A stretch of 64,000 bases of DNA from positions 1,799,624 through 1,863,623 of the forward strand of contig NZ_VOHB01000002.1 of the NCBI RefSeq assembly GCF_007859295.1. The letters run 5' to 3'. Positions 53,505-62,020 of this stretch are shown here, piece by piece. Under the pieces are notes generated by a model. It did no database searches. It was not told the DNA's origin and saw nothing but the letters and a program-made list of their open reading frames with translations. The DNA comes from Planococcus sp. CPCC 101016. GTDB lineage: Bacteria; Bacillota; Bacilli; Bacillales_A; Planococcaceae. A program made the translations under genes and the position numbers. How positions within the stretch are numbered: the stretch's first letter is position 1; each line of letters begins with the position of its first letter.

Positions 53505-54104
53505 ATGCCTAAACTAATTGACCTTACTGAACGGAAACAGTTAATCGCACAGGCCACGTGGAAAATCATGCTGCAACAGGGAATCGAAGACATATCAGTT
53601 AGAAATATTGCCAAGGAGGCCGGGTTGTCTTTAGGCGCATTGCGCTATTATTTTTCATCACAGGAAGAGCTTATGCTTTTTGCAGAAGCATTGGCTTTTG
53701 ATCGATTGACAGATAAAACGAGCGAAATCTTTCAGGAAGAGCTGAGCCCATTGGAAAAAATTATTAACGTACTAATGGTATTTCTGCCGAGCAAGGACGA
53801 ACTGGAGACTGAAGCCAAGGTAAGGTTGATTTTCAAGCTGCATGGCGCTCATAAAAAGAAAGAATATCGGGAACAACAGGATGTTGCATTACAGGCAATC
53901 AAAAACATCATGTCGAATCTAATTTTATTGAATTTGCTAAAAAAGGGTCTGGATGTGCCACTTGAGACGGACAGGCTGATCAATTTATTAGATGGTATGG
54001 TTTTAGATACTATCGTCAGGCCAGACCATTCAACTAAAGAACAGCAAAGAAAGATGGTTGTCTATCATTTAAATACCATCTGTAAAGAAGATGTTGGTGG
54101 ATAA
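53505..54104 (+). CDS. TetR family transcriptional regulator (BetI/PsrA-like)
   Basis: The product has 199 residues. The N-terminal helix-turn-helix (about 27-50) reads ISVRNIAKEAGLSLGALRYYF. The C-terminal ligand domain shows no known specificity. No neighbouring operon in the same direction is tightly linked except mtlA 311 bases further on, beyond a terminator, so the target is unclear. The ATG has only a weak ribosome binding site. Confidence 0.85.
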   Translation: MPKLIDLTERKQLIAQATWKIMLQQGIEDISVRNIAKEAGLSLGALRYYFSSQEELMLFAEALAFDRLTDKTSEIFQEELSPLEKIINVLMVFLPSKDELETEAKVRLIFKLHGAHKKKEYREQQDVALQAIKNIMSNLILLNLLKKGLDVPLETDRLINLLDGMVLDTIVRPDHSTKEQQRKMVVYHLNTICKEDVGG

Positions 54105-54108
54105 AAAG

Positions 54109-54154
54109 GACCTGCAGCAAAGACGGATAAATCGTCTTTGCTGCAGGTCTTTTT
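54109..54154 (+). terminator. intrinsic terminator after the TetR gene
   Basis: GACCTGCAGCAAAGACG pairs with CGTCTTTGCTGCAGGTC, followed by TTTTT. Confidence 0.88.
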
Positions 54155-54414
54155 GTATTAGCAGAAGAAAGTTCATAAGACATAATAAAATTGATTATTC
54201 AGAAAAAACTAACATCTTTTGATGGGAATATGCTACCATTTAAATAAAGTCTTATTGCACGTAAATTACTTTTCTTCTATATAGAAAGGGTGAGACAAGA
54301 TGTGATAGCAGGTGTTTTAACACGAATACAGACATCCTCACTGCATTATGCATTAATTTTTTTGCTTTTTACCTGTCTTTTTAGCATAACTAATTTCAGA
54401 AGAGAGGGATTCAC

Positions 54415-55887
54415 ATGGCTGAAGGTAAAAATCGTGCACGGATCCAACGTTTTGGCAGTCATTTAAGCGGCATGATTATGCCGAATATCGGTGCGTTCAT
54501 TGCTTGGGGGTTAATAACGGCATTATTTATTCCAGATGGCTGGTTGCCGTATGAGCCGCTTGCGGCATTGGTCGGTCCGATGATTACGTATCTTCTTCCT
54601 TTATTGATCGGTTTTACCGGTGGACGCCTTGTTTATGACTTTAGAGGTGGTGTTCTTGGGGCCACTGCTACTATGGGAGTTATCGTAGGTGCTGACATCC
54701 CCATGTTCCTCGGTGCCATGATTATGGGGCCGCTTGCAGGCTACCTGATGAAAAAAGTCGATCAGCTTTTTTTGGACAAAATTCGTGCTGGATTTGAAAT
54801 GCTTTATAACAACTTTTCTGCCGGTATTTTAGGTGCCATTTTGGCTGGTATTGCGGTATTAGGGGTTGGACCGATTGTAAATTCGCTGACCAATAGCCTG
54901 GCAGCCGGAGTCGAAGTCATCGTCAACAATGGACTTTTGCCACTGGCAAGCATTATTATCGAGCCTGCAAAAATACTGTTCCTGAACAATGCCATTAACC
55001 ATGGATTATTGAGTCCGCTTGGTGTGGAGCAAGCAGCTGCAAATGGAAAATCCATTTTGTTTCTATTGGAAACAAATCCAGGACCAGGACTTGGCATTCT
55101 ATTGGCTTTCAGTATTTTTGGTAAAGGTATTTCCAAAAGTTCAGCACCCGGAGCCGCTATCATTCAATTCCTCGGTGGTATCCATGAAATCTACTTCCCT
55201 TATGTTCTGATGAAGCCATTATTGCTTCTGGCAGTTATCGGTGGCGGGATGAGCGGTGTGTTCACTTTTGTTCTTTTGGATGCTGGATTAGTAGCTACCC
55301 CTTCACCCGGAAGTATCTTTGCCCTGCTTGCCCTGACCCCACAAGGCAATTACATCGGAGTTGTATTGGGAGTAGTTGTCGCTGCAGCTGTCTCGTTCAC
55401 TATCGCTTCGGTTGTTCTCAAAACTACTAAAGACGTGGAAGAGGATTTAACTGCTGCAACCGGCAAGATGGAAGAAATGAAAGGTAAGAAAAGTGCAGCA
55501 GCGGGATATCTGGCTCCGCAAGCAGCACAGGGACCAACAACCACTTCCGATAATGAGGTATTGCAAGAAGGGGCAGTGGTTACTTCAGATCCCGGTATGA
55601 AAGAAGCAGAACAAGTACGCCGTGTCGTCTTTGCCTGTGATGCTGGAATGGGATCAAGTGCCATGGGAGCTTCTTTGTTGAAAAATAAATTTAAAAAAGA
55701 GAATATCGATATTCCAGTGACCAATACCGCCATCAGTCAATTGCCGGATGATGCCGATATTGTCGTAACCCATAAAGATCTAACACCACGTGCAAAAGAA
55801 AAACTGCCGCAAGCCGAACACATTTCAGTAGAAAATTTCATGAACAGTCCGGAATACGATAAACTGGCTCAACGGTTAAAAAAATAA
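54415..55887 (+). CDS. mtlA: PTS mannitol transporter subunit IICB (MtlA)
   Basis: The product has 490 residues. The membrane IIC domain (about 12-345) contains the GGIHEIYFPY substrate motif. A Ser/Thr/Ala-rich linker (about 345-395) leads to the IIB domain with the phosphorylated Cys in FACDAGMGSSAMGAS (about 403-417). The IIA domain is encoded separately by the next gene. ATG follows AGAGAGGG. The mtlR and mtlD genes usually found here are absent. Confidence 0.95.
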   Translation: MAEGKNRARIQRFGSHLSGMIMPNIGAFIAWGLITALFIPDGWLPYEPLAALVGPMITYLLPLLIGFTGGRLVYDFRGGVLGATATMGVIVGADIPMFLGAMIMGPLAGYLMKKVDQLFLDKIRAGFEMLYNNFSAGILGAILAGIAVLGVGPIVNSLTNSLAAGVEVIVNNGLLPLASIIIEPAKILFLNNAINHGLLSPLGVEQAAANGKSILFLLETNPGPGLGILLAFSIFGKGISKSSAPGAAIIQFLGGIHEIYFPYVLMKPLLLLAVIGGGMSGVFTFVLLDAGLVATPSPGSIFALLALTPQGNYIGVVLGVVVAAAVSFTIASVVLKTTKDVEEDLTAATGKMEEMKGKKSAAAGYLAPQAAQGPTTTSDNEVLQEGAVVTSDPGMKEAEQVRRVVFACDAGMGSSAMGASLLKNKFKKENIDIPVTNTAISQLPDDADIVVTHKDLTPRAKEKLPQAEHISVENFMNSPEYDKLAQRLKK

Positions 55888-55929
55888 CTGCTGAAATGAA
55901 ATTATGACACACAAATGGGAGTGATGAAA

Positions 55930-56367
55930 ATGGCACAAGCAGTATTAAAACGAGAGAATATCAAGTTGAATGTCTCATTGTCTACAATGGAGGAAGGAAT
56001 TCGTTATACCGGAGGAATTCTAGTGGAAAATGGCTATGTCGATTCCGCATACGTTGACAAGATGCTGGAACGGGAAGGAATGGCATCTACTTTTATGGGA
56101 AACAGCCTCGCTATACCCCATGGTACAGAAGATGCCAAAGCCAATGTATTGGAAACGGGCATTTCAGTCGTCACTGTTCCTGAAGGAGTCGATTTCGGCA
56201 GCGGCAATATTGCAAAAATCCTGATTGGCATTGCCGGCAAGAATAATGAGCATTTGGAGATCCTTTCAAATATTGCTATTGTTTGTTCGGAAGAAGAAAA
56301 TATCTACAAGATTCTAAATGCTACATCGGAAGATGAAATAATGGATTTGTTCAGCGATGTAAGCTGA
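55930..56367 (+). CDS. mtlF: PTS mannitol subunit IIA (MtlF)
   Basis: About 145 residues. The phosphorylated His lies in LAIPHGTEDAK. It passes phosphate from HPr to MtlA. The frame starts at ATG 55915, but ATG 55930 follows GGGAGTGATG at better spacing. It is the second gene of the operon, 42 bases after mtlA. The gene expected next, mtlD for mannitol-1-phosphate dehydrogenase, is not found. Confidence 0.92.
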   Translation: MAQAVLKRENIKLNVSLSTMEEGIRYTGGILVENGYVDSAYVDKMLEREGMASTFMGNSLAIPHGTEDAKANVLETGISVVTVPEGVDFGSGNIAKILIGIAGKNNEHLEILSNIAIVCSEEENIYKILNATSEDEIMDLFSDVS

Positions 56368-56428
56368 ACGGCATCCTTTCAATTCAATACGGCAATCTAG
56401 GTAAAGCTGACTAGTGGAGTGCTATTAT

Positions 56429-56530
56429 ATGAAGAAAGTCTTTGAGAAGATTTTTTATAAAGATGATAGGGTGTCATCGTTACGTTCTGAGATAAACGCC
56501 GCTGCGATCGAAGTTTGTGAGGAACAGTAG
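56429..56530 (+). CDS. small ORF of 33 aa after mtlF, uncertain
   Basis: ATG 56429 follows GTGGAGTG. The 33-codon product is helical and charged (MKKVFEKIFYKDD, then INAAAIEVCEEQ) with no recognised family. It may be co-transcribed with mtlAF or be spurious. Confidence 0.35.
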   Translation: MKKVFEKIFYKDDRVSSLRSEINAAAIEVCEEQ

Positions 56531-56744
56531 AGCCAACGAATTACATGAAACAGTAAAACCAGCAGATACCGTTTAGTTTGGTGCCTGCTGGTTTAAACTT
56601 TTGAATCAATAAACTAAAAACAGCTTACATAAAGAGGCATAAGTGACGCAATTAATTTTTTTTATAAAACTTCTGTTTGTTAATAGTTTGTTCATATTTG
56701 CTCTGTATACTAAAACTATGAAAAATCATTGGAGGTTGATGGAA

Positions 56745-56861
56745 ATGAGCAAAGCCTTATTTTATGAAATTCCAAAAATGAAAACAGCAAGAGAAATTGT
56801 CAAAAATTTAAAACAGCAAGGCATTAATGCAGAATTATGTAAAAAGGCAGCAGTTCATTAG
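56745..56861 (+). CDS. small protein, 38 aa, unknown
   Basis: ATG 56745 lies nine bases after GGAGG (56731-56735). The 38-residue product (MSKALFYEIPKMKTAREIV and KNLKQQGINAELCKK) is a short helical peptide. A TATACT box lies about 40 bases upstream and a terminator follows directly, giving it the look of an independent small gene. Family not recognised. Confidence 0.55.
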   Translation: MSKALFYEIPKMKTAREIVKNLKQQGINAELCKKAAVH

Positions 56862-56872
56862 TATGTACATAA

Positions 56873-56912
56873 AATAAACCTAGCTGGCATTAACGCCAGC
56901 TAGGTTTATTTG
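56873..56912. terminator. bidirectional terminator
   Basis: AAACCTAGCTGGC pairs with GCCAGCTAGGTTT around ATTAAC, with T-rich flanks on both strands. Confidence 0.82.
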
Positions 56913-56926
56913 TTTCAAAGTAATGT

Positions 56927-57124
56927 TTAATAGCTTAATGCTTTTTCATACATCCATCTTTTCAGGTTTCCGATTGAATGAAAAGAGATGGCTTCTCCAG
57001 TTTCTTTATGTTCCGCTTTAACAATGATGTCAAACTCGTTTGGGGTAAATAACCAACCTTCTTCCATTAGAATGCGTGCCATTTTTACAATCATGCTGGA
57101 GCCTTTTATTGAGTCTAAGTTCAT
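56927..57124 (-). CDS. hypothetical small protein, 65 aa
   Basis: ATG 57124 follows AAAGGAGATGG on the minus strand; an ATG nine bases upstream abuts the site. The 65-residue product is soluble (EGWLFTPNEFDIIVKAEHK, ISFHSIGNLKRWMYE) and resembles no family that I can name. Terminators isolate it on the left. Confidence 0.6.
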   Translation of the reverse strand: MNLDSIKGSSMIVKMARILMEEGWLFTPNEFDIIVKAEHKETGEAISFHSIGNLKRWMYEKALSY

Positions 57125-57280
57125 ATTAACCATCTCCTTTTTTCGGTAGTTGCTGTTAATTATATTCTATTGTTCAGAATTTTGAAACTATTTTTTCGGG
57201 TGTTATAAACTCCTGGTACTTGTCTAATTCTATTCCCAGCCGTTTAATAATTGAAACCAAATTGTTCCTCTATTGTTAGA

Positions 57281-57320
57281 AGAAAATAAGCTTTGTCACA
57301 GATTTGTGACAAAGCTTATT
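57281..57320 (-). terminator. intrinsic terminator for the TetR regulator at 57379
   Basis: A perfect 16-bp stem AATAAGCTTTGTCACA/TGTGACAAAGCTTATT, loop of four, is followed on the minus strand by TTTTCTTC. Confidence 0.75.
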
Positions 57321-57378
57321 AAGGGGGAAATTAGGCTCAAAAAATGCTCTTGCTTCTTCCGGCACCGACTAAATAATA

Positions 57379-58041
57379 TTACTTTTTATTGAGCTGTCCT
57401 ACAATAACACCAACGACTTTGTCAATATATGGATCTTTGCTTGTTTTCAATAAAGCAGGAGCAAAGGTGCGGTATTTCATTATTTTGTAATAGCCGTACA
57501 TGCTGTCTTCCAAGGACATCCCTTTTTCGGCTAAAAAGTTGGAGTTCAGGATTTTTCGTAAAGCGGCATCGTCTTGCGCAATTATTAACGCAGGATTAAG
57601 GAGGTTGAAATCTCCGTCAATGATGCCGTTTTCATAAAAAGTTTGGAGAGTCAAAATTCGTTCGTCTGCTAATTGTTTTTTACGTTCATACAAGGAAGGG
57701 CAAGTCATTTTCAATTCATGCAAATAGATCTCTGAAGCATAGACCGCTGAAAAAGCAGCTTGTTCAAAGACGGTTGGCATTCGCTGGCTATATGGATAGC
57801 GGGGATTGCTGATAAAATCATTGGTTCTTTTTAAATAGTCAATGTAAATTTCGGTAACCTCAAGGATGATGTCTTCTTTGGAAGCAAAAAAATTATACAG
57901 AGAGGCTCTGCTGATTCCCATTAAGTGAGCCAAATCTTGAATCGTCAAAGTTATGAAGCCCTTTTTCCGGACCGTCTCCACGATTTTTTCAGCATAGGAT
58001 CTCCGCATGAGCTGCCGTTCCTCTGGTGAGATTTTTCGCAT
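57379..58041 (-). CDS. TetR family transcriptional regulator
   Basis: The product has 220 residues. The helix-turn-helix (about 32-54) reads LTIQDLAHLMGISRASLYNFF. It is divergent from a short-chain dehydrogenase and aldehyde dehydrogenase operon across a 175-base gap with an inverted repeat, so it is the likely repressor of that operon. Ligand unknown, plausibly an aldehyde or aromatic compound. Confidence 0.87.
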   Translation of the reverse strand: MRKISPEERQLMRRSYAEKIVETVRKKGFITLTIQDLAHLMGISRASLYNFFASKEDIILEVTEIYIDYLKRTNDFISNPRYPYSQRMPTVFEQAAFSAVYASEIYLHELKMTCPSLYERKKQLADERILTLQTFYENGIIDGDFNLLNPALIIAQDDAALRKILNSNFLAEKGMSLEDSMYGYYKIMKYRTFAPALLKTSKDPYIDKVVGVIVGQLNKK

Positions 58042-58163
58042 AAAAACACCTCCATCTTTGTGAAAATTATAACATAAGAAAGTAAGCTATTGATGCCTAT
58101 TTTTGAAGCAGTTTTGTTTAACTTAAGAGGACGATTGGGTAAAGAGATAAGACGTAAATAATA

Positions 58164-58191
58164 TTAGACTGTTTCATGAAAAAACGTCTAA
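58164..58191. promoter_or_regulatory. operator candidate between the TetR gene and the dehydrogenase operon
   Basis: Outer arms TTAGAC (58164-58169) and GTCTAA (58186-58191) flank a perfect 10-base palindrome TTTCATGAAA (58172-58181). The site ends 25 bases before the SDR start and fits a TetR dimer-of-dimers site. Confidence 0.5.
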
Positions 58192-58216
58192 AGTAAAAGA
58201 TTGGAGAGGGAAAAAT

Positions 58217-58954
58217 ATGACATTGGATAAAACTGCAATCATTACAGGAGCAAGCAGCGGAATAGGTCAGGCAACCGCTAAAGAACTAGCTGATAAAGGT
58301 TACCATGTTGTCCTAGCGGCAAGACGAGAAGACCGGTTAAAGGAATTAAAAGAAGAAATTGAAGCTGCAGGAGGCACGGCGGAATACAAAGTGACCGACG
58401 TGACTTCTTCAGAAGAGATGAAGGAATTGGCGGAAGCTGCTCTTGAAAAAAATGGGAAGATTGATGTGCTTGTAAACAATGCTGGCTTAATGCCCCTGTC
58501 ATTTATGAACAAATTGAAAGTGGATGAATGGGACAGAATGGTCGATGTGAATATCAAGGGAGTCCTTTATGGAATTGCTGCTGTTCTGCCAATTATGGAG
58601 AAGCAGAAATTCGGCCACATTCTCAATATTTCTTCAGTTGCAGGCCACAGTATATTTAAAGGAAGCGCAGTTTACAGCGGCACAAAATTTGCTGTCCGTG
58701 CTATTTCAGAAGGATTGCGCCAGGAAATTGATCCATCGCATGAAATCCGTGTAACCATTGTTTCGCCGGGTGCTGTACAGACAGAACTTACTGATACCAT
58801 TACAGATGAGGATTTACTGGATGCTATGAAAAAAGGTGGATCGATGAAAGTGCTCGAAGCACAGGATATTGCAAATGCAATTGCTTATTCAGTAGAACAA
58901 CCGGCACATGTGGATGTCAATGAGATTTTGATTCGTCCAAGACAACAGCCGTAA
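58217..58954 (+). CDS. short-chain dehydrogenase/reductase (SDR)
   Basis: The product has 245 residues, a classical SDR. The cofactor motif TGASSGIG is at about 10-17, NNAG at about 88-91, catalytic Ser in NISSVAG and the YSGTK (YxxxK) pair near 155. The Arg residues after the glycine motif suggest NADPH. It is followed 28 bases later by an aldehyde dehydrogenase, so alcohol or aldehyde detoxification is likely. Start ATG behind GGAGAGGG. Confidence 0.9.
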   Translation: MTLDKTAIITGASSGIGQATAKELADKGYHVVLAARREDRLKELKEEIEAAGGTAEYKVTDVTSSEEMKELAEAALEKNGKIDVLVNNAGLMPLSFMNKLKVDEWDRMVDVNIKGVLYGIAAVLPIMEKQKFGHILNISSVAGHSIFKGSAVYSGTKFAVRAISEGLRQEIDPSHEIRVTIVSPGAVQTELTDTITDEDLLDAMKKGGSMKVLEAQDIANAIAYSVEQPAHVDVNEILIRPRQQP

Positions 58955-58982
58955 ACAAAAAACAAGAATGGAGACGATCTAA

Positions 58983-60455
58983 ATGAAGACCGATTTTTCA
59001 AAGATTTATATAAATGGTGAGTGGATCTCAGGTTCAAGCGACAGCCAGATGAAAAATACCAATCCGTTTACCGGAGAAGAACTTGTTACGACTCAGGCGG
59101 CAGATAAAGGTGATTTGGATGCTGCCTATAAAGCGGCAGCTGAAGCGCAAGTCTTGTGGGCAAAAGAATTGCCTCAGACCAAGCGGGCAGTGATTGAGAA
59201 AGCGCTGGAAGTTATGCAGGAAAACAAAGAATTGATCATCGAATGGCTTGTAAAAGAAGCGGGCAGTACTGTCATTAAAGCGACCGTCGAGTTTGGTGCA
59301 TCGATCAATATTTTGAAAGAGGCGGCTACTTTTCCTTACCGAATGGAGGGAAAGATTCTTCCCTCTCAGCAAGCAGGCAAAGAAAACCGTGTATATCGGA
59401 ATTCACTTGGTGTCATCGGCATCATCAGCCCTTGGAACTTTCCGTTGCACTTGGCCATTCGTTCCATTGCACCGGCACTTGCAACAGGCAATGCCGTGGT
59501 CATTAAGCCTGCAACCGATACACCGGTAACTGGTGGACTTTTGTTTGCAAGCATTTTTGAAGCTGCGGGATTACCGAAGGGGCTACTTAACGTAGTGGTC
59601 GGAAGAGGATCTGAAATCGGTGATGATATTGTCACACATCCAACGCCGCGGTTGATTTCGTTTACCGGGTCAACACCAGTTGGAAAACGAATCGGTGAGT
59701 TGGCCGGTGGCGCATTGAAAAAAACAGCATTGGAACTGGGTGGCAATAATAACTTTATCGTACTGGAGGATGCCAATGTAGATCAGGCTGTGGACTCTGC
59801 ATTGTTCGGTAAATTTTATCACCAGGGGCAAATCTGTATGGCCATCAATCGTATTTTTGTCCACAAAGACATTTACGATGAGTTCGCAGAGCAGTTTATC
59901 ACCCGTGCTGGAAAAATGAAGTTCGGCAACCCTGCCGAACAGGATACCCAGGTAGGACCGCTGATCAACCGTGATCAAGTTGACCGGATTCTCAAAGATA
60001 TCGATGCAAGTGTCGAACAAGGTGCAAAGGTAAGACTGGGCGGTAATGCCGAAGGCAATGTACTGGAACCGACTGTTCTGACTGGGGTTTCCAATGATAT
60101 GCCGCTTGCTGAAAATGAAATCTTTGGACCCGTAGCGATTTTGATTCCTTTCGAAAGCGATGAAGAAGTAATTGAAATGGCGAATGCTTATCCATTTGGT
60201 TTGAGCGGTGCAGTGCATTCAGCGAATATCGAGCACGGTACGAATATTGCACACCAAATCCATACGGGAATGATTCACGTCAATGATCAACCGGTCAATG
60301 ACGAGGCGCATATGCCATTTGGAGGCGAAAAAGATTCAGGTCTCGGCCGCTTTAACGGCGAATGGGTGCTTGAAGAGTTTACTACTTTAAAATGGCTTTC
60401 TGTTCAACAGCAGCGCAGAGAATATGGGCCATTTGTAGACAATACCAAAAAATAA
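58983..60455 (+). CDS. aldehyde dehydrogenase (benzaldehyde/vanillin dehydrogenase-like)
   Basis: The product has 490 residues of the ALDH superfamily. The general base Glu is in LELGGNN and the nucleophile Cys in GQICMAINR (about residue 284); FTGSTPVGKRIG forms part of the NAD site. The IPWNFP-type segment reads SPWNFPLH. It is closest in feel to Bacillus YfmT and aromatic aldehyde dehydrogenases; the exact substrate is inference. Second gene of the TetR-controlled operon. Confidence 0.9.
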   Translation: MKTDFSKIYINGEWISGSSDSQMKNTNPFTGEELVTTQAADKGDLDAAYKAAAEAQVLWAKELPQTKRAVIEKALEVMQENKELIIEWLVKEAGSTVIKATVEFGASINILKEAATFPYRMEGKILPSQQAGKENRVYRNSLGVIGIISPWNFPLHLAIRSIAPALATGNAVVIKPATDTPVTGGLLFASIFEAAGLPKGLLNVVVGRGSEIGDDIVTHPTPRLISFTGSTPVGKRIGELAGGALKKTALELGGNNNFIVLEDANVDQAVDSALFGKFYHQGQICMAINRIFVHKDIYDEFAEQFITRAGKMKFGNPAEQDTQVGPLINRDQVDRILKDIDASVEQGAKVRLGGNAEGNVLEPTVLTGVSNDMPLAENEIFGPVAILIPFESDEEVIEMANAYPFGLSGAVHSANIEHGTNIAHQIHTGMIHVNDQPVNDEAHMPFGGEKDSGLGRFNGEWVLEEFTTLKWLSVQQQRREYGPFVDNTKK

Positions 60456-60463
60456 CCATTAGT

Positions 60464-60503
60464 TAAGACGGCCACCTCGTAAGTTGAGGTGCCGTCTTTT
60501 TTG
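60464..60503 (+). terminator. intrinsic terminator after the aldehyde dehydrogenase
   Basis: AAGACGGCcACCTC pairs with GAGGTGCCGTCTT around a short loop, then TTTT. Confidence 0.85.
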
Positions 60504-60675
60504 TTTGACAAGCTTATTGGTGCTAGTTCCAGCGAACATTTTTTCATAATTATCAAGAAGTAGCTATGTACTAGAAGCTGCTGTCTGGACCGGGTATTCA
60601 GGCAGTAACAAGGAAATTAGGGTAGAAAAGTCGAATTTAAAACTAGAAAGCAATAAAGGATAGGAGCTGAGGTAA

Positions 60676-61269
60676 TTGGCTGGGTGGTTTCCCCGAATAT
60701 ATGATGCAGCGATGAAGCCAGTGGAAAAAACACATTTTGAGAAAATTCGCGCCGATCTTATCCGCAGAGCCCAAGGCAGGGTGTTGGAGATTGGTTTTGG
60801 TACCGGTGCAAACTTTCGCTATTATAGAAATGTCGATCGGGTCGATGCCATTGAACCAAATCCTGCGATGGGTAAACAGGCAGCTAAACGGATTAAAAAA
60901 TCTCCTATACCGATTTTTACGTATCAGGCGATAGCGGAAGAGCTTCCCTTTCCAGATAATACTTTTGACTCGGTTGTGGCAACTTTGGTATTTTGCACCA
61001 TTCCGGATCCTATCCGGGCCATACAGGAAATTCGCAGAGTCAGCAGACCAGGGGCAAAAATTCTATTGTTTGAACATGTTAAAATGGACCGGAAAATTTT
61101 AGGGCAAACTCAGGAAGCTTTGACGCCGATCTGGAGAAGGCTTTGTGACGGATGCCATTTGAATCGGAATACCCTAGGTCTGGTAGAACAATCAGGCTTG
61201 AATATACAGAAAGTAACTTCTAATTATGGCGGTTTATTTTTAACCATTGAATGCACCAATGCCCTATAA
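60676..61269 (+). CDS. class I SAM-dependent methyltransferase
   Basis: The product has 197 residues and starts at TTG 60676 nine bases after AGGAG. Motif I is VLEIGFGTGANF (about 36-47), followed by DAIEPNP, and a TVFCTIPDP-like motif (VFCTIPDP) typical of UbiE/phospholipid N-methyltransferase-like proteins. It resembles small Bacillales methyltransferases sometimes acting on lipids or quinones; the substrate is unknown. It appears monocistronic. Confidence 0.82.
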   Translation: MAGWFPRIYDAAMKPVEKTHFEKIRADLIRRAQGRVLEIGFGTGANFRYYRNVDRVDAIEPNPAMGKQAAKRIKKSPIPIFTYQAIAEELPFPDNTFDSVVATLVFCTIPDPIRAIQEIRRVSRPGAKILLFEHVKMDRKILGQTQEALTPIWRRLCDGCHLNRNTLGLVEQSGLNIQKVTSNYGGLFLTIECTNAL

Positions 61270-61331
61270 CTCCCTGCCCGACTAGAGGTGCAAACTAGTA
61301 TCAAATTATCGGCAACTACAAGATTTCCCGT

Positions 61332-61392
61332 TTGACAAAGTATTATTAATTTCTATAATTATTATTAGAAAGAGTGTTTGCTTACACTTCTT
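61332..61392 (+). promoter_or_regulatory. hsp20 promoter with operator-like inverted repeat
   Basis: TTGACA (61332-61337) and TATAAT (61354-61359) are 16 bases apart, a strong sigma-A promoter. Directly after the expected start lies an imperfect inverted repeat AAGaGTGT/ACACTtCTT (61370-61392). No CIRCE or CtsR box is seen. Confidence 0.65.
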
Positions 61393-61524
61393 TAATCAGA
61401 AGTTGAGGGAGGGATAGGCAGTGTAAGAAAAGGCATCGGTTGTATGATTTAATGTACAGCGGATTTCTGGGAAGAAGTTAATTGAAATTCTACTGCGGAG
61501 AAATCTGAAAGGAGAGTTTGAAAA

Positions 61525-61956
61525 ATGAGACTTTTACCAAGAAAACGGGATGATTTTTTCCCGAGCCTTTTTAATAGCAACTTTGAGATGGACGTTTTTG
61601 ACCGTTTCTTTAAAGAAGCTAATTATCCTTCAGTAGATATCAAAGACGCCGACGATCATTATGAAGTAGAAGTGGACCTTCCTGGATTTTCAAAAGAGGA
61701 CATTTCAGTGGAATACAAAGACGGCTATCTTCAGCTCCAAGGCAAGAAAGAAGAAAACAAAGAAGTGACAGAAAACGATGGCCATTATATCCGGAAAGAG
61801 CGTTCCTATGGTTCATTCAAGCGCAGCTTCTATGTTGGGGAAGTGGAACAAAATGATATTTCCGGATCATTTAAAGATGGAGTACTAACGCTGCAGGTTC
61901 CTAAATCTAAAGAGGATAAGAAAAAAGAGGAAGGTCATCAGATTCTGATTGAGTAA
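61525..61956 (+). CDS. Hsp20/alpha-crystallin small heat shock protein
   Basis: The product has 143 residues. An N-terminal arm (1-45) is followed by the alpha-crystallin domain (about 47-138) with DHYEVEVDLPGFSKEDISVEY and the GVLTLQVPK segment, and an IxI-like ILIE C-terminus. It holds unfolded proteins during heat or other stress. The ATG follows GAAAGGAGAG. The transcript leader of about 160 bases could hold a thermosensor. Confidence 0.93.
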   Translation: MRLLPRKRDDFFPSLFNSNFEMDVFDRFFKEANYPSVDIKDADDHYEVEVDLPGFSKEDISVEYKDGYLQLQGKKEENKEVTENDGHYIRKERSYGSFKRSFYVGEVEQNDISGSFKDGVLTLQVPKSKEDKKKEEGHQILIE

Positions 61957-61974
61957 CTCTAAAAAATGTACCGA

Positions 61975-62014
61975 AAAAGACCGAATAAGCCAATATGGCT
62001 ATTCGGTCTTTTTG
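61975..62014. terminator. bidirectional terminator
   Basis: AAAAAGACCGAATAgCC pairs with GGCTATTCGGTCTTTTT, serving hsp20 and the convergent reductase. Confidence 0.85.
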
Positions 62015-62020
62015 CTGGAA

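Noticed and set aside
54303-54467. GTG-started frame of about 54 codons overlapping the mtlA start, behind AAAGGGTGAG
   Set aside because: Could be a leader peptide, but it has no family resemblance and overlaps mtlA; not enough to call.
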